Assembly: GCA_963729295.1 (NCBI GenBank)
Contig: CAVSNJ010000028.1
Location: forward strand, 434,001 to 498,000
Direction: 5' to 3'
Source of the DNA: DATJLY01 sp963729295
Lineage (GTDB): Bacteria; Pseudomonadota; Alphaproteobacteria; ATCC43930; CGMCC-115725
Length of the DNA: 64,000 nt
Shown here: in pieces, positions 33,570 to 42,544 of the stretch
Layout of the letters: each line of letters starts with the position of its first letter
Numbering within the stretch: the stretch's first letter is position 1
Made by a program: the position numbers and the translations under genes
Notes under the pieces: generated by a model
Seen by the model: only the letters and a program-made list of their open reading frames with translations
Told to the model about the DNA's origin: nothing
Databases searched by the model: none

Positions 33570-34583
33570 TCAGGCGAGGCCGAGGCCAAAAAACCGATCG
33601 GCGTTGCGCCACAGAATCTTTTCCTTGTCGGCATCGGAGATCGCCAGGTTCTTGACGATGTCGACATGCTCGGAGGGATCGATCGGCACCGGCCCGTAAT
33701 CTGTGCCGAGCATGACGCGGTCGGCGCCGAACACTTCGACCGCCTCGCGCACATGGGGCGCCCAGACGCCCATCGTATCGACCGCCAGGTGCTCCTTGAG
33801 ATAGGAGCTCGGGAGCTTCTTGCACTTGATCTTGGCCGCCTCGGGCATGCCGTCGCAGCCGAGCCGCCAGCCGAAATCGAGCCGCCCCATCACCGGCAGC
33901 AAGCCGCCGCCCATATGCGCGACGACGATCTTGAGGCGCGGGAAGCGATCGAACAGGCCCGACAGGATCATGCGCGCCAAGGCCATCGCCGTGTCGAACG
34001 GGCGCCCGACAAGCTCATCGAGCTTGTACTGGTCCATCTGTGTGTCGTGCCCGATCGGCACGCGCACCGGATGGATGAAGATGGGCGCCTGCTGCGCCTC
34101 GGCGAATTCCCAGAACGGATATGTCTCTTCCGTGTCGATGAACTTGCCGTGCCAGCTCGAGCAGACCAGCAGCCCCTTGAAGCCCAAGGGCCCAAGACAG
34201 CGTTCGGCCTCGGCGATCTGGCCCTTGTCGAGCGGATTGACCGTGCCCATGCCCCAGGTGTTGTGCGGCGCCTTGGCCACGATCGCCGCGACCTCGTCGT
34301 TGCCGTACTTGACCACGTCGAGCGCGGGCTTCGTGGTATAGGGCGTCACCGATTCCGCCATGAACGGACTCGACATGAGGCGCCGCGTGATGCCGGCCTT
34401 GGCGCTCACCTCCTGCTGCAACCCGAAATCGAACATCTCGCCATAGCCGACCGCGGGCAGGCCGCGAAAATTGGAGATGATGTTGTTGCCGACGATCTGG
34501 CCGCGCATCAGCGCGGCAACGCCGAACGGATCCTCCCGGGTCGGGATGGCGGCATGCGTGTGAATATCGACCATGTGCGCCAT
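33570..34583 (-). CDS. Amidohydrolase_2 family protein (ACMSD-like), copy 2
   Basis: A 337-residue TIM-barrel enzyme with H-x-H (VDIHTH, residues 5-10), IFIHPVRVP, VVAHMGGGLLPV and a late Asp in MLGTDYGP, a full ACMSD-type metal site. These enzymes decarboxylate 2-amino-3-carboxymuconate semialdehyde or related ring acids, or hydrolyse C-N/C-C bonds. A strong AGAGGAGG precedes the ATG at 34583. It is transcribed with the metallo-hydrolase downstream, and divergently from the alpha/beta hydrolase at 34690. Confidence 0.87.
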   Translation of the reverse strand: MAHMVDIHTHAAIPTREDPFGVAALMRGQIVGNNIISNFRGLPAVGYGEMFDFGLQQEVSAKAGITRRLMSSPFMAESVTPYTTKPALDVVKYGNDEVAAIVAKAPHNTWGMGTVNPLDKGQIAEAERCLGPLGFKGLLVCSSWHGKFIDTEETYPFWEFAEAQQAPIFIHPVRVPIGHDTQMDQYKLDELVGRPFDTAMALARMILSGLFDRFPRLKIVVAHMGGGLLPVMGRLDFGWRLGCDGMPEAAKIKCKKLPSSYLKEHLAVDTMGVWAPHVREAVEVFGADRVMLGTDYGPVPIDPSEHVDIVKNLAISDADKEKILWRNADRFFGLGLA

Positions 34584-34689
34584 GAGCGGCCTCCTCTTTT
34601 GCCGCCAGCATACGCCCGGCCGGAGACGTCCTTCAATCGTGCCGCCGCCGCCGCTTGCGGGCGAAGCGCCAAGATGCTGGACTCCCGGC

Positions 34690-35502
34690 ATGCTCTATCG
34701 CGGCATGGACAAGGCGACGCTCGATGCGGCCTACAATATCGGGGCCGCGGCCGGCCCGGAGCGGCGCGACCGCGTCATCGCGGACTGGACTGCGCGATCT
34801 GCGGCGCTGGCGGAAAAGGCCGACCTGCGCCGCGATCTCCGCTATGGCGAAGGCCCGCGGAACCGTCTCGACTTCTATCCCTGCGGGCGCGCGGACGCGC
34901 TGACGCTCGTCTTCGTGCATGGCGGCTATTGGCAATTCTCCGACAAGGAGAGTTACGGATTTTTGGCCGCCGGACCCCTCGCGCACGGCATCAACGTCGC
35001 GATCCCGGAATACACGCTCGCGCCCGCGATCGGGATCGACGGCATCGTCGCGGAGATCAGGCGCGCGCTCGACTGGCTGCGCGTTGAGCTCGCGCCACGC
35101 TTCGTCGTCGCCGGACATTCGGCGGGCGGGCATCTCGCCGCGATGACGATGGGCGAGGCCGGCGTCATCGGCGTCGTGCCGGTGAGCGGCGTTTTCGATC
35201 TCGAGCCGATCCGGCTCAGCTATCTCAACGACAAGCTCGGCATGGGCGCCGACGCGGCGCGGCGCAACAGCCCGCTCCACCACATCCCCGCCGCCGCGCC
35301 GCCTATCGTCGTCGCGTGGGGCGCGAACGAGCTGCCCGAACTGCGCCGGCAGTCGGGCCAATATTGCGACGCGCTCCAAGCGGCCGGGCGCGAGGTGCTA
35401 CGCCTCGAGCTCGACGGCCACGACCATTATGGCGTGCTCGAGGAACTCGCGAGCCCGGACGGAAAACTCACGGCGGCGGTGCGCGACCTAGCCTCCCGCT
35501 GA
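34690..35502 (+). CDS. Alpha/beta hydrolase, kynurenine-formamidase/esterase type
   Basis: A 270-residue serine hydrolase. It carries the oxyanion motif H-G-G-Y-W (FVHGGYWQF), the nucleophile elbow GHSAGG and a catalytic His in DGHDHYGVLEEL. The HGGxW form plus GHSAGG is typical of arylformamidase and hormone-sensitive-lipase-like esterases. The start is ATG 34690; upstream extension into the divergent gene's leader is not supported. Its last 15 bp overlap the convergent synthetase gene end, so the two transcripts overlap. Possible role: opening an N-formyl or ester intermediate. Substrate unknown. Confidence 0.85.
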   Translation: MLYRGMDKATLDAAYNIGAAAGPERRDRVIADWTARSAALAEKADLRRDLRYGEGPRNRLDFYPCGRADALTLVFVHGGYWQFSDKESYGFLAAGPLAHGINVAIPEYTLAPAIGIDGIVAEIRRALDWLRVELAPRFVVAGHSAGGHLAAMTMGEAGVIGVVPVSGVFDLEPIRLSYLNDKLGMGADAARRNSPLHHIPAAAPPIVVAWGANELPELRRQSGQYCDALQAAGREVLRLELDGHDHYGVLEELASPDGKLTAAVRDLASR

Positions 35503-37677
35503 GGTGCCACGCAGCACCACGAGCGCGTCGAGCGCAAGCCCGCCCTTCCCGTCCGCGAGCGCCACGAACGGATTGATGTCGATCGTCTCGATCACGTCGC
35601 CAAGATCGACGGCGATCCGGCCGAGTGCCACGAGCGCCGCGGCCGCCGCGTCGACGTCGCAGCGCGGCGCGCCGCGAAATCCGGCAAGAAGCTCAGCCGC
35701 GCGCGTACGCGACAGCAGATCCTTCGCCTTCGCCGCATCGAGCGGCGGCGCGGCAAAGGCCACGTCCTTCATCAGCTCGAGCAGGCGCCCGCCGCTCCCC
35801 GCCATCACCACCGGCCCCATCTCGGGATCGCGGTGAAGCCCGAGCGCCAGCTCGACCCCGCCCTCGATCTGCTGCGCGACGAGCATGCCCTCGATCGCGC
35901 CAATGCCATGGTCGCGCAGATTGCGCTGGATGCGCTCCCAGGCGACGGCGACATCGTCCTCGCTCTTGAGGCCGAGAATGACGCCGCCCACGTCCGATTT
36001 GTGGGGGATCGCTTCCGACACGGCCTTCAGCACGACCGGAAAGCCGATCGCCGCCGCTTCGCGCATCGCCTGCGCGCGCGAGGTCGCCAGCGCTTCGCGC
36101 GGGCTGCCAACACCGTAAAGACGCAGCAGCGCCTTCGACTGCGCCTCGCCGAGCGTCACAGCCCCGTCCTGCGCCCTGCCGCGCAGCTCCGCCAGCGCCG
36201 CCGCGTCGGGCGGAGATTGCCGCGCGACGGACGCGGCGCCGCGCAGGCGCTCGTTGCGGCGGACCACGCGGTCGATGGCCCTGAGCGCCTTGCCCGATTC
36301 GTTGAGGAACGAGAGGTGCGGCAGTTCGGCGCGCAGCGCGCGGCTGTAATCGTTGTGGCCGTGGGTCAGCACCGAGACGAAGGCGATCGGCTTCTGCGCG
36401 CGCGCCGAAACATAATGCTCGACGCCGCGCAGATAGGATTCCGTGCGATCGGCGCCGGGCCCGCGCGGCAGCTCCTCCTGCAACAGCAGCATGTCGATGT
36501 TGGGGTCGTGATCGAGCGCCTCGACGCAGTGGAGATATGTTTCGCGGCTTGCCAGCACGCCATAGCCGCCGTCGAGCGGGTTCGACACAAGCGATCCGAC
36601 CGACAGGAGCTGCCGCAAGCGCGCATCGGTCGCGGGCGCGAGCGGCGGAAAGGCGAGATTGTTCGCCGCCGCCGCATCGAGCAGCAGGCCGCGATAGGCG
36701 CCCGACAGCGTGATCGCGCCGAGGCGCCGGCCCGCCGGCGCGCGCGTATGCGTCAGAAGCTCCACGAGCTCGACCGCATCGTCGAGCGAGGTGACGCGGA
36801 TGACGCCGAGATCGTCGGCCACGGCATCGAACGCCGCGGCGCTGCCGGCGAGCGATCCGGTATGCGCCATCGCCGCCTCGCGCCCCGCTTCGGACTGGCC
36901 GAGCTTGTGCACGATGACGTGTTTCCCGGCTTCGTGCGCGGCGCGGCAGGCGGACTTGAAGCGGGCGAGAGCGGCGATCGCCTCGACATAGCAGAGGACG
37001 ATCTTCACCTCGGGCTCGGCGGCGAAGAAGGCGATGTAGTCGGCGATGGAAAGGCCGATCTCGTTGCCGCTGGTGATGACATAGCCGACGCCGTGCCCGC
37101 GCTCCTCGAGCACCCACTGCGTGAAGATCATCACCCCGCCGCTTTGCCCGACCATCGCGACCGGCCCCGGCGCGAGGCTGGCGTGGCGGATTTCCGTGAG
37201 CGTCGCGAGCTTGCTCGGCGCGCACAAATTGCCCATGCAATTGGGGCCGGAGACGGCGAGCCCGGTTTCGGCGATGGCCGCAGCCAGGGCGCGCCGACGC
37301 GCGATCCCGTCGGCATCGTTCGCCTCGCCGAAGCCCGAGGAGAACACGGTTGCACTCCGTGCGCCCGCAGCGGCGCCGGCGCGCAACGCAGCCTCGACGC
37401 CGGCCGCCGGAATGAGGACGACGAGGTGGTCCGGCGGCTCCGGCAGATCGCGCAGATCGGCATAGCAGCGCACGCCCCAGATTTCCGGGCGCCCGGGATT
37501 GACCGGATAGACCGCGCCCGAAAAGCCGCACCGCTTCAGGTTGCGCCACACGCGCTCGGCCCAGCTTCCGGGCCGGTCGCTCGCGCCGACGATGACGACG
37601 TTCTTCGGCGCGACGAGCGCGCCGACGAGGCGCCGCGAAGTCTCGAGCCCTTGGTCCATGAGGGATGAATTTGCCAC
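35488..37677 (-). CDS. NDP-forming acyl-CoA synthetase, FerA-like (candidate feruloyl-CoA synthetase)
   Basis: A 729-residue single-chain ADP-forming acyl-CoA synthetase. Domain order: CoA-binding domain (about 20-115, NVVIVGASDRPGSWA), succinyl-CoA-ligase-like domains with the phospho-His in MAHTGSLAG (His272), and a C-terminal ATP-grasp domain (about 495-725, GFPVVLKAVSEAIPHKSDVGGV). It is divergent, 47 bp apart, from a hydroxycinnamoyl-CoA hydratase/lyase gene. In Sphingobium SYK-6 the feruloyl-CoA synthetase FerA is of this same NDP-forming class and adjoins the hydratase/lyase ferB. By analogy it may activate ferulate or p-coumarate. Start GTG 37677 has GCAGGA upstream; ATG 37659 is an alternative. 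Confidence 0.78.
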   Translation of the reverse strand: MANSSLMDQGLETSRRLVGALVAPKNVVIVGASDRPGSWAERVWRNLKRCGFSGAVYPVNPGRPEIWGVRCYADLRDLPEPPDHLVVLIPAAGVEAALRAGAAAGARSATVFSSGFGEANDADGIARRRALAAAIAETGLAVSGPNCMGNLCAPSKLATLTEIRHASLAPGPVAMVGQSGGVMIFTQWVLEERGHGVGYVITSGNEIGLSIADYIAFFAAEPEVKIVLCYVEAIAALARFKSACRAAHEAGKHVIVHKLGQSEAGREAAMAHTGSLAGSAAAFDAVADDLGVIRVTSLDDAVELVELLTHTRAPAGRRLGAITLSGAYRGLLLDAAAANNLAFPPLAPATDARLRQLLSVGSLVSNPLDGGYGVLASRETYLHCVEALDHDPNIDMLLLQEELPRGPGADRTESYLRGVEHYVSARAQKPIAFVSVLTHGHNDYSRALRAELPHLSFLNESGKALRAIDRVVRRNERLRGAASVARQSPPDAAALAELRGRAQDGAVTLGEAQSKALLRLYGVGSPREALATSRAQAMREAAAIGFPVVLKAVSEAIPHKSDVGGVILGLKSEDDVAVAWERIQRNLRDHGIGAIEGMLVAQQIEGGVELALGLHRDPEMGPVVMAGSGGRLLELMKDVAFAAPPLDAAKAKDLLSRTRAAELLAGFRGAPRCDVDAAAAALVALGRIAVDLGDVIETIDINPFVALADGKGGLALDALVVLRGTSAGG

Positions 37678-37724
37678 GAAATCCTGCGATGCTGATAGAG
37701 CGACGTTTGCAGAGGGAGAACTCG

Positions 37725-38561
37725 ATGCCCGCCGAAAGCAAGTACGAGACGGTCCTGATCGAACGGGAGAACCGTATCGCCTTCGTCATCCTGAACCGGC
37801 CGGAAAAGCGCAACGCCATGAGCCCGCAGCTCCATCGCGACATGGACGCGGCGCTCGACGAGGTTGCCGACGATGCCGAGACCGATATCCTCGTCCTCAC
37901 CGGCGCGGGCGACGCATGGTGCGCAGGCCAGGACCTCCGCCTCTTCTTCCGCGAAGGCGACAAGAACCCGGCCGGGATGCGCAAGGCGCGTGCCGCGTCG
38001 CATTCCTGGCGCTGGCAGAAGCTTTCGACATTTCCGAAGCCGACCATTGCCATGATCAACGGCTTTTGTTTCGGCGGCGCTTTCACGCAGGCCTGCGCGT
38101 GCGACTTCGCGATTTGCGCCGACGAGGCGGTCTTCGGCCTCTCGGAAGTGAATTGGGGCATCCTGCCGGGCGGCATCGTGTCGTGGAACGTGGCGCAGGC
38201 CCTGAATTTCCGCGACGCGCTCTATTACGCCATGACCGGCGACACGTTCGACGGCAAGAAGGCGCAGGCGATGGGCTTCGTCAATTTCTCGGTGCCGCGC
38301 GCCGAGCTGAAGGCCGCCGTGGTGAAGCTCGCGAAGAAGCTGCAAGAAAAGAGCCCGGCCGCAATGCGTTACACCAAGGATGCGATCCGCGCCGTGCGCA
38401 CCATGAGCGAGCCGCAGGCGGCCGACTATCTCAACGCCAAGAGCGACGCGCTCCGCTTCAACGACCGTGAGCACGGCCGCGACAAGGGCATGCGGCAGTT
38501 CCTCGACGAGAAGACCTATCGCCCCGGCTTCAGCCAGTTCGACCGCGAAGGAAAGGCATAG
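37725..38561 (+). CDS. ech: p-Hydroxycinnamoyl-CoA hydratase/lyase (feruloyl-CoA hydratase/aldolase type)
   Basis: A 278-residue crotonase-fold enzyme. The motifs FVILNRPEKRNAMSP, LTGAGDAWCAGQDLR, the SWRWQKL segment, PTIAMINGFCFGGAF, FGLSEVNWGILPGG and the C-terminal MRQFLDEKTYRPGF closely follow HCHL/Ech enzymes rather than fatty-acid enoyl-CoA hydratases. The reaction would convert feruloyl- or coumaroyl-CoA to vanillin or 4-hydroxybenzaldehyde plus acetyl-CoA. In the Ech family the catalytic Glu lies in the FGLSE region and is conserved here. AGAGGGAG precedes the ATG. It is divergent from the FerA-like synthetase, giving a complete CoA-dependent side-chain shortening pair. Confidence 0.88.
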   Translation: MPAESKYETVLIERENRIAFVILNRPEKRNAMSPQLHRDMDAALDEVADDAETDILVLTGAGDAWCAGQDLRLFFREGDKNPAGMRKARAASHSWRWQKLSTFPKPTIAMINGFCFGGAFTQACACDFAICADEAVFGLSEVNWGILPGGIVSWNVAQALNFRDALYYAMTGDTFDGKKAQAMGFVNFSVPRAELKAAVVKLAKKLQEKSPAAMRYTKDAIRAVRTMSEPQAADYLNAKSDALRFNDREHGRDKGMRQFLDEKTYRPGFSQFDREGKA

Positions 38562-38579
38562 CACTAAGTCCGAGGAAAC

Positions 38580-38990
38580 TCAGTCGTCGCCGGCGGTCTC
38601 GAGCTCGCGCTTGCGCTTGGCGATCCCGGCGTCGTCCTTCAATCCCTCTTCGGAGATGTCGAACCAGTTGCCCTCGATATCGACGGCGCGGAACTCGGCA
38701 TAGGGCCGGTCGCCGGGCCGCGCCTTCGGCGTCTCGACGCCCCATTTCTCGAGCTTCTTCACGATCTCGGCGCGGCTTTCGATGTTGAAGCCGAAATGGT
38801 TCAACCCGACCGCCGCCTCGCCGTCGAGCCGGTGCGGCAGGATCGCCAGCATGAGATAGCCGTCGCTGAGGAAATAGGCGTTGCGGCCGGCGTGCTTCAG
38901 CTCCATGTCGAACACGTTCATATAGAAGTCGGCGACCTTCTTCGGATCCCGTGCCATCAAGGCGAGATGACGGATCTTCGGCTTCGCCAT
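38580..38990 (-). CDS. VOC-family (glyoxalase/extradiol-fold) protein
   Basis: A 136-residue single-module vicinal-oxygen-chelate protein: IRHLALMARDPKKVADFYMNVFDME, GLNHFGFNIESRAEIVKKLEKWG, then YAEFRAVDIEGNWFDISE. The metal positions look like His in RHLAL, His in NHFGF and Glu in WFDISE. A GGAGGGTCGC site precedes the ATG at 38990. It ends 18 bp from the convergent hydratase/lyase gene. Members isomerise, cleave or modify small aromatic or keto compounds; no specific function can be given. Confidence 0.78.
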   Translation of the reverse strand: MAKPKIRHLALMARDPKKVADFYMNVFDMELKHAGRNAYFLSDGYLMLAILPHRLDGEAAVGLNHFGFNIESRAEIVKKLEKWGVETPKARPGDRPYAEFRAVDIEGNWFDISEEGLKDDAGIAKRKRELETAGDD

Positions 38991-39070
38991 GCGACCCTCC
39001 GGATTTCAGTTGCGGGCACTCTAAAAGCGGGCTGTGGTAATGTCCATCGCCCGCAAAGAAAGGGAAAAAG

Positions 39071-40015
39071 ATGGCAACCGCCACCATCGTCGACACGCAC
39101 CATCATCTCTGCCCGCCGTCCTATCTCGAGATGATCAAGCGCAAGCAGGGCTTGCACCCCTATGTCGAGCAGGTCTTGCGCCGCGGCAGTCCCGAGAAAT
39201 CGCTGGAGGACATGGACCGCGCCGGCGTCACGCGCTCGATGGTGTCGCTGACGACGCCCGGCGTATGGTTCGGCGACATCGTCGAGGGGCGCAAGATCGC
39301 GCGCGAGGTGAACGAGCATTTCGCCAAGATCGTGGCCGATCATCCCGGCCGCTACGGCGTGTTCGCGGCGATCCCATTGCCCGATGTCGAGGGCTCGCTC
39401 AAGGAGATCGAATACGCGCTCGACACGCTGAAGGCGGACGGGATCGGCCTCTTCACAAGCTATGGCGAGAAGCATCTCGGCGATGCCGCGTTCGCGCCGG
39501 TGTTCGCCGAGCTCAACCGCCGCAAGGCCGTGGTCTATACCCATCCCCGGCGGCCCGATTGCTGTGCGCCGCTCTTGCCGGAAATCTCCGAGGCGATCAT
39601 CGAATACGGCACCGACACGACGCGCGCGATCGCGAGCCTCGTCTTCGGCGGCACCGCCGCGCGCTGCCCCGACATCCGCTTCCTCTTCTCGCACGCGGGC
39701 GGCACCATGCCGTTCTTGATCGGCCGCTTCGTCGGCCTCGCGCACGCGCCGCAATTCGCCGGGCGCCTGCCGAACGGCATCCTGCACGAGCTGCAACGCT
39801 TCTATTACGACCTGGCGCAGGCGGCCAATCCCGGCGCCACGGCCTCGCTCATGAAGCTCGTCAAGATCAGCCAGGTGCTGTTCGGCACCGATTATCCCTA
39901 TGCCACCGCGGCGGATCATGTCGCGGGGCTGGCGCAGTGCGGTTTCGGCGCCGAGGAGATGCGCGCGATCTATTACGACAACGCCGCGCGCATCCTGCCG
40001 CGCGTCAGGACCTAG
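39071..40015 (+). CDS. Amidohydrolase_2 family protein (ACMSD-like), copy 3
   Basis: A 314-residue TIM-barrel enzyme with H-x-H (VDTHHH), metal His in VVYTHPRRPD, FSHAGGTMPF and the late Asp in FGTDYPYATA, so the metal site is complete. It most resembles copy 1 (26601-27560): both have short loops, YDxA near residue 250 and FG(S/T)D(W/Y)PYA. A GGGAAAAAG leader precedes the ATG. The TAG stop (40013-40015) lies within the CTAGAGC end of a palindromic element, so the element sets the C-terminus. Confidence 0.87.
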   Translation: MATATIVDTHHHLCPPSYLEMIKRKQGLHPYVEQVLRRGSPEKSLEDMDRAGVTRSMVSLTTPGVWFGDIVEGRKIAREVNEHFAKIVADHPGRYGVFAAIPLPDVEGSLKEIEYALDTLKADGIGLFTSYGEKHLGDAAFAPVFAELNRRKAVVYTHPRRPDCCAPLLPEISEAIIEYGTDTTRAIASLVFGGTAARCPDIRFLFSHAGGTMPFLIGRFVGLAHAPQFAGRLPNGILHELQRFYYDLAQAANPGATASLMKLVKISQVLFGTDYPYATAADHVAGLAQCGFGAEEMRAIYYDNAARILPRVRT

Positions 40016-40149
40016 AGCCGGATCGCCCTTGATGGAATCGCTCTGGCGATTCCATCAGGCGTAAATCCGTCTCTCATTCAATGATGAGAGCGCGATTCAC
40101 CGGTCGGACCGAAGCGAGGGTGCTTCCGTCCGACCGGACCGCGCTCTAG
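40012..40149. repeat. Compound palindromic element with CTAG ends
   Basis: A 138-bp element bounded by CTAGAGC (40012-40018) and its complement GCTCTAG (40143-40149). Inside are three successive hairpins: GATGGAATCGC (40031-40041) with a 4-nt loop and a perfect complement (40046-40056); CTCTCAT/ATGAGAG (about 40071-40090); and a longer imperfect stem around CGGTCGGACC (40101-40135). It contains no open frame. Both flanking genes are convergent and each takes its TAG stop from one CTAG end. Similar nested palindromes are known as dispersed intergenic repeats in alphaproteobacteria. Confidence 0.75.
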
Positions 40150-40871
40150 GCACGGCCGTAAGCCGCATCGCCGGCGTCGGCGATGCCGTTCATGTAGAGC
40201 TGCCACACGCGGAGATTGATCTCGCAGGCGTGAACGGCGGCATCCTCCATGCGGTACTCCTCGGCAAAGCGCGCAACCGCCCCCCAGCCGAGATTGGAGT
40301 GCTCGAGATCGGCTTCCTCGTGCACCGACCAGAACTGAAGCTGCTCATCCTTCAAGCCGAACAGCTCGGCCCAGCGCCGCCGCTGCACCCACGACCAGCC
40401 GTGCTCGCGCTGCGCGCCCGTGCCGTAGCCCGGCACGTTGACGCGCTCGGCGCAGGTGTTGGCGACGATGCCCTCGAGCCAATGCTTGCCGGACATGAGG
40501 CCGTCCCACGCGGCCCAGGCGATCTCGGTCGTGGAAATGGGCTTCTCCGCGCGGATCTCGGCAAGCGGCAGGCCGATCGCGACGCCCATCTCCTCGATCA
40601 CCTGCCAATGCGGCTTGCCGCCGGCGAACTCGTTGTCGGCGACCACCTCCTGGGTGCACGCCTTCAGGATGCTCATGCGCGTTTCCCAGTCGGGGCAGTT
40701 GGTAGCGACACGCAGCTTCAGCACCGAATTGCGCTGGCGCGTGTTGAGGCGGTGCTGCTTCACGAACATGCGGCCGCGGCCCTTGGTCATGGGCTCGGTG
40801 AAGAACAGCACGCGGCCGACATGCTCATCGACCACCTCGTCCATCTTTTTCAGGATGCGATCGGCGTTCAT
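40146..40871 (-). CDS. Haem-oxygenase-like (PqqC/TenA-type) metal-dependent protein
   Basis: A 241-residue all-helical protein resembling the haem-oxygenase-like diiron/PqqC superfamily. Visible features are ILKACTQEVVADNEF, EIAWAAWDGLMSGKHWLEG, and a metal-type motif VHEEADLEHSNLGWG with Glu and His spaced as in these helical bundles. The C-terminus is VHACEINLRVWQLYMNGIADAG. No export signal. The gene lies 9 bp downstream of the thiamine-diphosphate enzyme gene and is probably co-transcribed with it. It could be an oxidase or oxygenase acting on a pathway intermediate; function is not established. Its TAG stop comes from the adjacent palindrome. Confidence 0.68.
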   Translation of the reverse strand: MNADRILKKMDEVVDEHVGRVLFFTEPMTKGRGRMFVKQHRLNTRQRNSVLKLRVATNCPDWETRMSILKACTQEVVADNEFAGGKPHWQVIEEMGVAIGLPLAEIRAEKPISTTEIAWAAWDGLMSGKHWLEGIVANTCAERVNVPGYGTGAQREHGWSWVQRRRWAELFGLKDEQLQFWSVHEEADLEHSNLGWGAVARFAEEYRMEDAAVHACEINLRVWQLYMNGIADAGDAAYGRA

Positions 40872-40880
40872 CTTGCCTCC

Positions 40881-42473
40881 TCAGTCATAGACCGTCTCGG
40901 AATAATGCGCAGCATCGACCATCGCCTCGATCACGGTCGGCCCATCGGCGCGAAGGGCCTGGCCGAGCGCCACTTCGAGCGCCGCGGGCGACTCGGCGGC
41001 GACGGCCGGGACCCCGAAATAATGCGCCGGCGGCGCCGCCGGGTCGAGGGCCGTGCCGAGATAGGGGTAGGTCCGGCGCTCCTGCTTCACCTTGATGAGG
41101 GCGAGCCAATTGTCGTCGAGCACGACGATCGGCAACGGCAATCCCAACCGGCGCGCCGCCGCGACCTCGCCGCACGTCATCTGAAAGCAGCCGTCGCCGA
41201 TGATCGCGACGACCGGCAGGTCGGGCCGCGCCAGCTTGGCGGCGATCGCGGCGGGAAGACCGAAACCCATCGACGACCAGTTGTTCGTGAGCAAGAAAGT
41301 TTTCGGCGCGTGCGCCGCCCATTGCGAGGCGATCTGGTGCGTGTGCGCGCCGACATCGAAAGCGAGAATCCCCTCGCGCGGCAGGACCCGGCGCACGACA
41401 TCGATCGCCTGATGCGGCGAAAAGTGGTTCGTCGGCGGGCGCAAGCTGGCCTGGAACGAAGTCCGGTGCGCCGAAATCTCGTCGGCGCGCCAGTCGTTCC
41501 CGCTGTCCTGCTCGGCCAGCGCCGCGAGCGAGCTTTCGAGCCGCCCCACCAATTCTCCCCTTAGCGTGACGCTGCCGTCGGTGTCGGCGCGCTCGATCGC
41601 GACATGCAGGAGCGGCACGCCGCCGATCCACGCCTCGTATTCGACCTCGGCGGTGTCGTAGCCGATGCCGACGATGAGATCGGCCTGCCTCAGGAAACCG
41701 CGCTGCACCTGGCGCCGCGCCCGCTCGATGCAGCCCAGGGACAACGGGTGATCGTCGTCGATCATCCCCTTCGCCATCGCGGTCGTGGCAAACGGCATAT
41801 GGTGGCGCTCGACGAAGCGGCGCAGCACGTCCGAGCCGTCGAGCTGCATCGCGCCGGCGCCGATGACGGCGATGGGTCTGCGAGCGCGTTTTATGAGACC
41901 GGCAGCCGCCCGCGCGTCGCCTTCGCTTGCCGCCGCGAGCGGCACGGGTGCCGCGATGGAAGAGGGCCGCTCGGTGGCCGATGCCAGCGCCACGTCCTCG
42001 GGCAAATCGAGATGGACGGGGCCTTGCGGCTCGGTCAGCGCAAGACGGACCGCCTCGGCCACGGTCGCGGCGATGCTCCCGCCGCGGAGCGCCAGAGTCG
42101 CCTTGGTGATCGGCCGCATCAGCGCGTGATGGTCGATGTGCATTTGCACGCGGCGGCCGTGCTGCGCGACCGGCACGTTGCAGGTGATGGCGATCAAGGG
42201 CGAGCGGTCGAGAAAGGCGCAGCCGATGCCGGTCGTGAGGTTGGTGGCGCCCGGCCCGTGCGTCGCGATGCAGAGGCCCGGCCGGCCGGTGACGCGCGCG
42301 GTCACGTCCGCGGCGAAGGCGGCCGAGCCCTCGTGCGCGGTCAGCACGAAGCGCATGCCGCCCGCGCGCATCGCCTCCATCAGCGGCAGGACATTGCCGC
42401 TCGGGATGCCGAAGCCGACGGAAATTCCGCCGGCCTTGAGCTGGCTCACGATGAGATCGGCGTTCGACGCCAT
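40881..42473 (-). CDS. Thiamine-diphosphate enzyme, acetolactate-synthase/benzoylformate-decarboxylase-like
   Basis: A 530-residue three-domain ThDP-dependent enzyme. The N-terminal Pyr domain has GIPSGNVLPLMEAM and the catalytic Glu in LTAHEGSAAFAAD. A central domain follows (ARRPIAVIGAGAMQ). The C-terminal PP domain has the ThDP/Mg motif GDGCFQMTCGEVAAARRLGLPL...DDNW. It would decarboxylate a 2-oxo acid or join two of them. The length is slightly short for acetolactate synthase (about 550-600), and no regulatory subunit is near. Start ATG 42473 is preferred over 42497 because the homologous domain starts at VSQLKAGG. The neighbour at 40146 may form a two-step unit with it. Confidence 0.83.
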   Translation of the reverse strand: MASNADLIVSQLKAGGISVGFGIPSGNVLPLMEAMRAGGMRFVLTAHEGSAAFAADVTARVTGRPGLCIATHGPGATNLTTGIGCAFLDRSPLIAITCNVPVAQHGRRVQMHIDHHALMRPITKATLALRGGSIAATVAEAVRLALTEPQGPVHLDLPEDVALASATERPSSIAAPVPLAAASEGDARAAAGLIKRARRPIAVIGAGAMQLDGSDVLRRFVERHHMPFATTAMAKGMIDDDHPLSLGCIERARRQVQRGFLRQADLIVGIGYDTAEVEYEAWIGGVPLLHVAIERADTDGSVTLRGELVGRLESSLAALAEQDSGNDWRADEISAHRTSFQASLRPPTNHFSPHQAIDVVRRVLPREGILAFDVGAHTHQIASQWAAHAPKTFLLTNNWSSMGFGLPAAIAAKLARPDLPVVAIIGDGCFQMTCGEVAAARRLGLPLPIVVLDDNWLALIKVKQERRTYPYLGTALDPAAPPAHYFGVPAVAAESPAALEVALGQALRADGPTVIEAMVDAAHYSETVYD

Positions 42474-42544
42474 CGCCGGCGATGTTAGGCGGCGCAAAAA
42501 TGCGATACAAGCCGCGGGCCGCGATCGGCAGAGGGAGACGGGCG

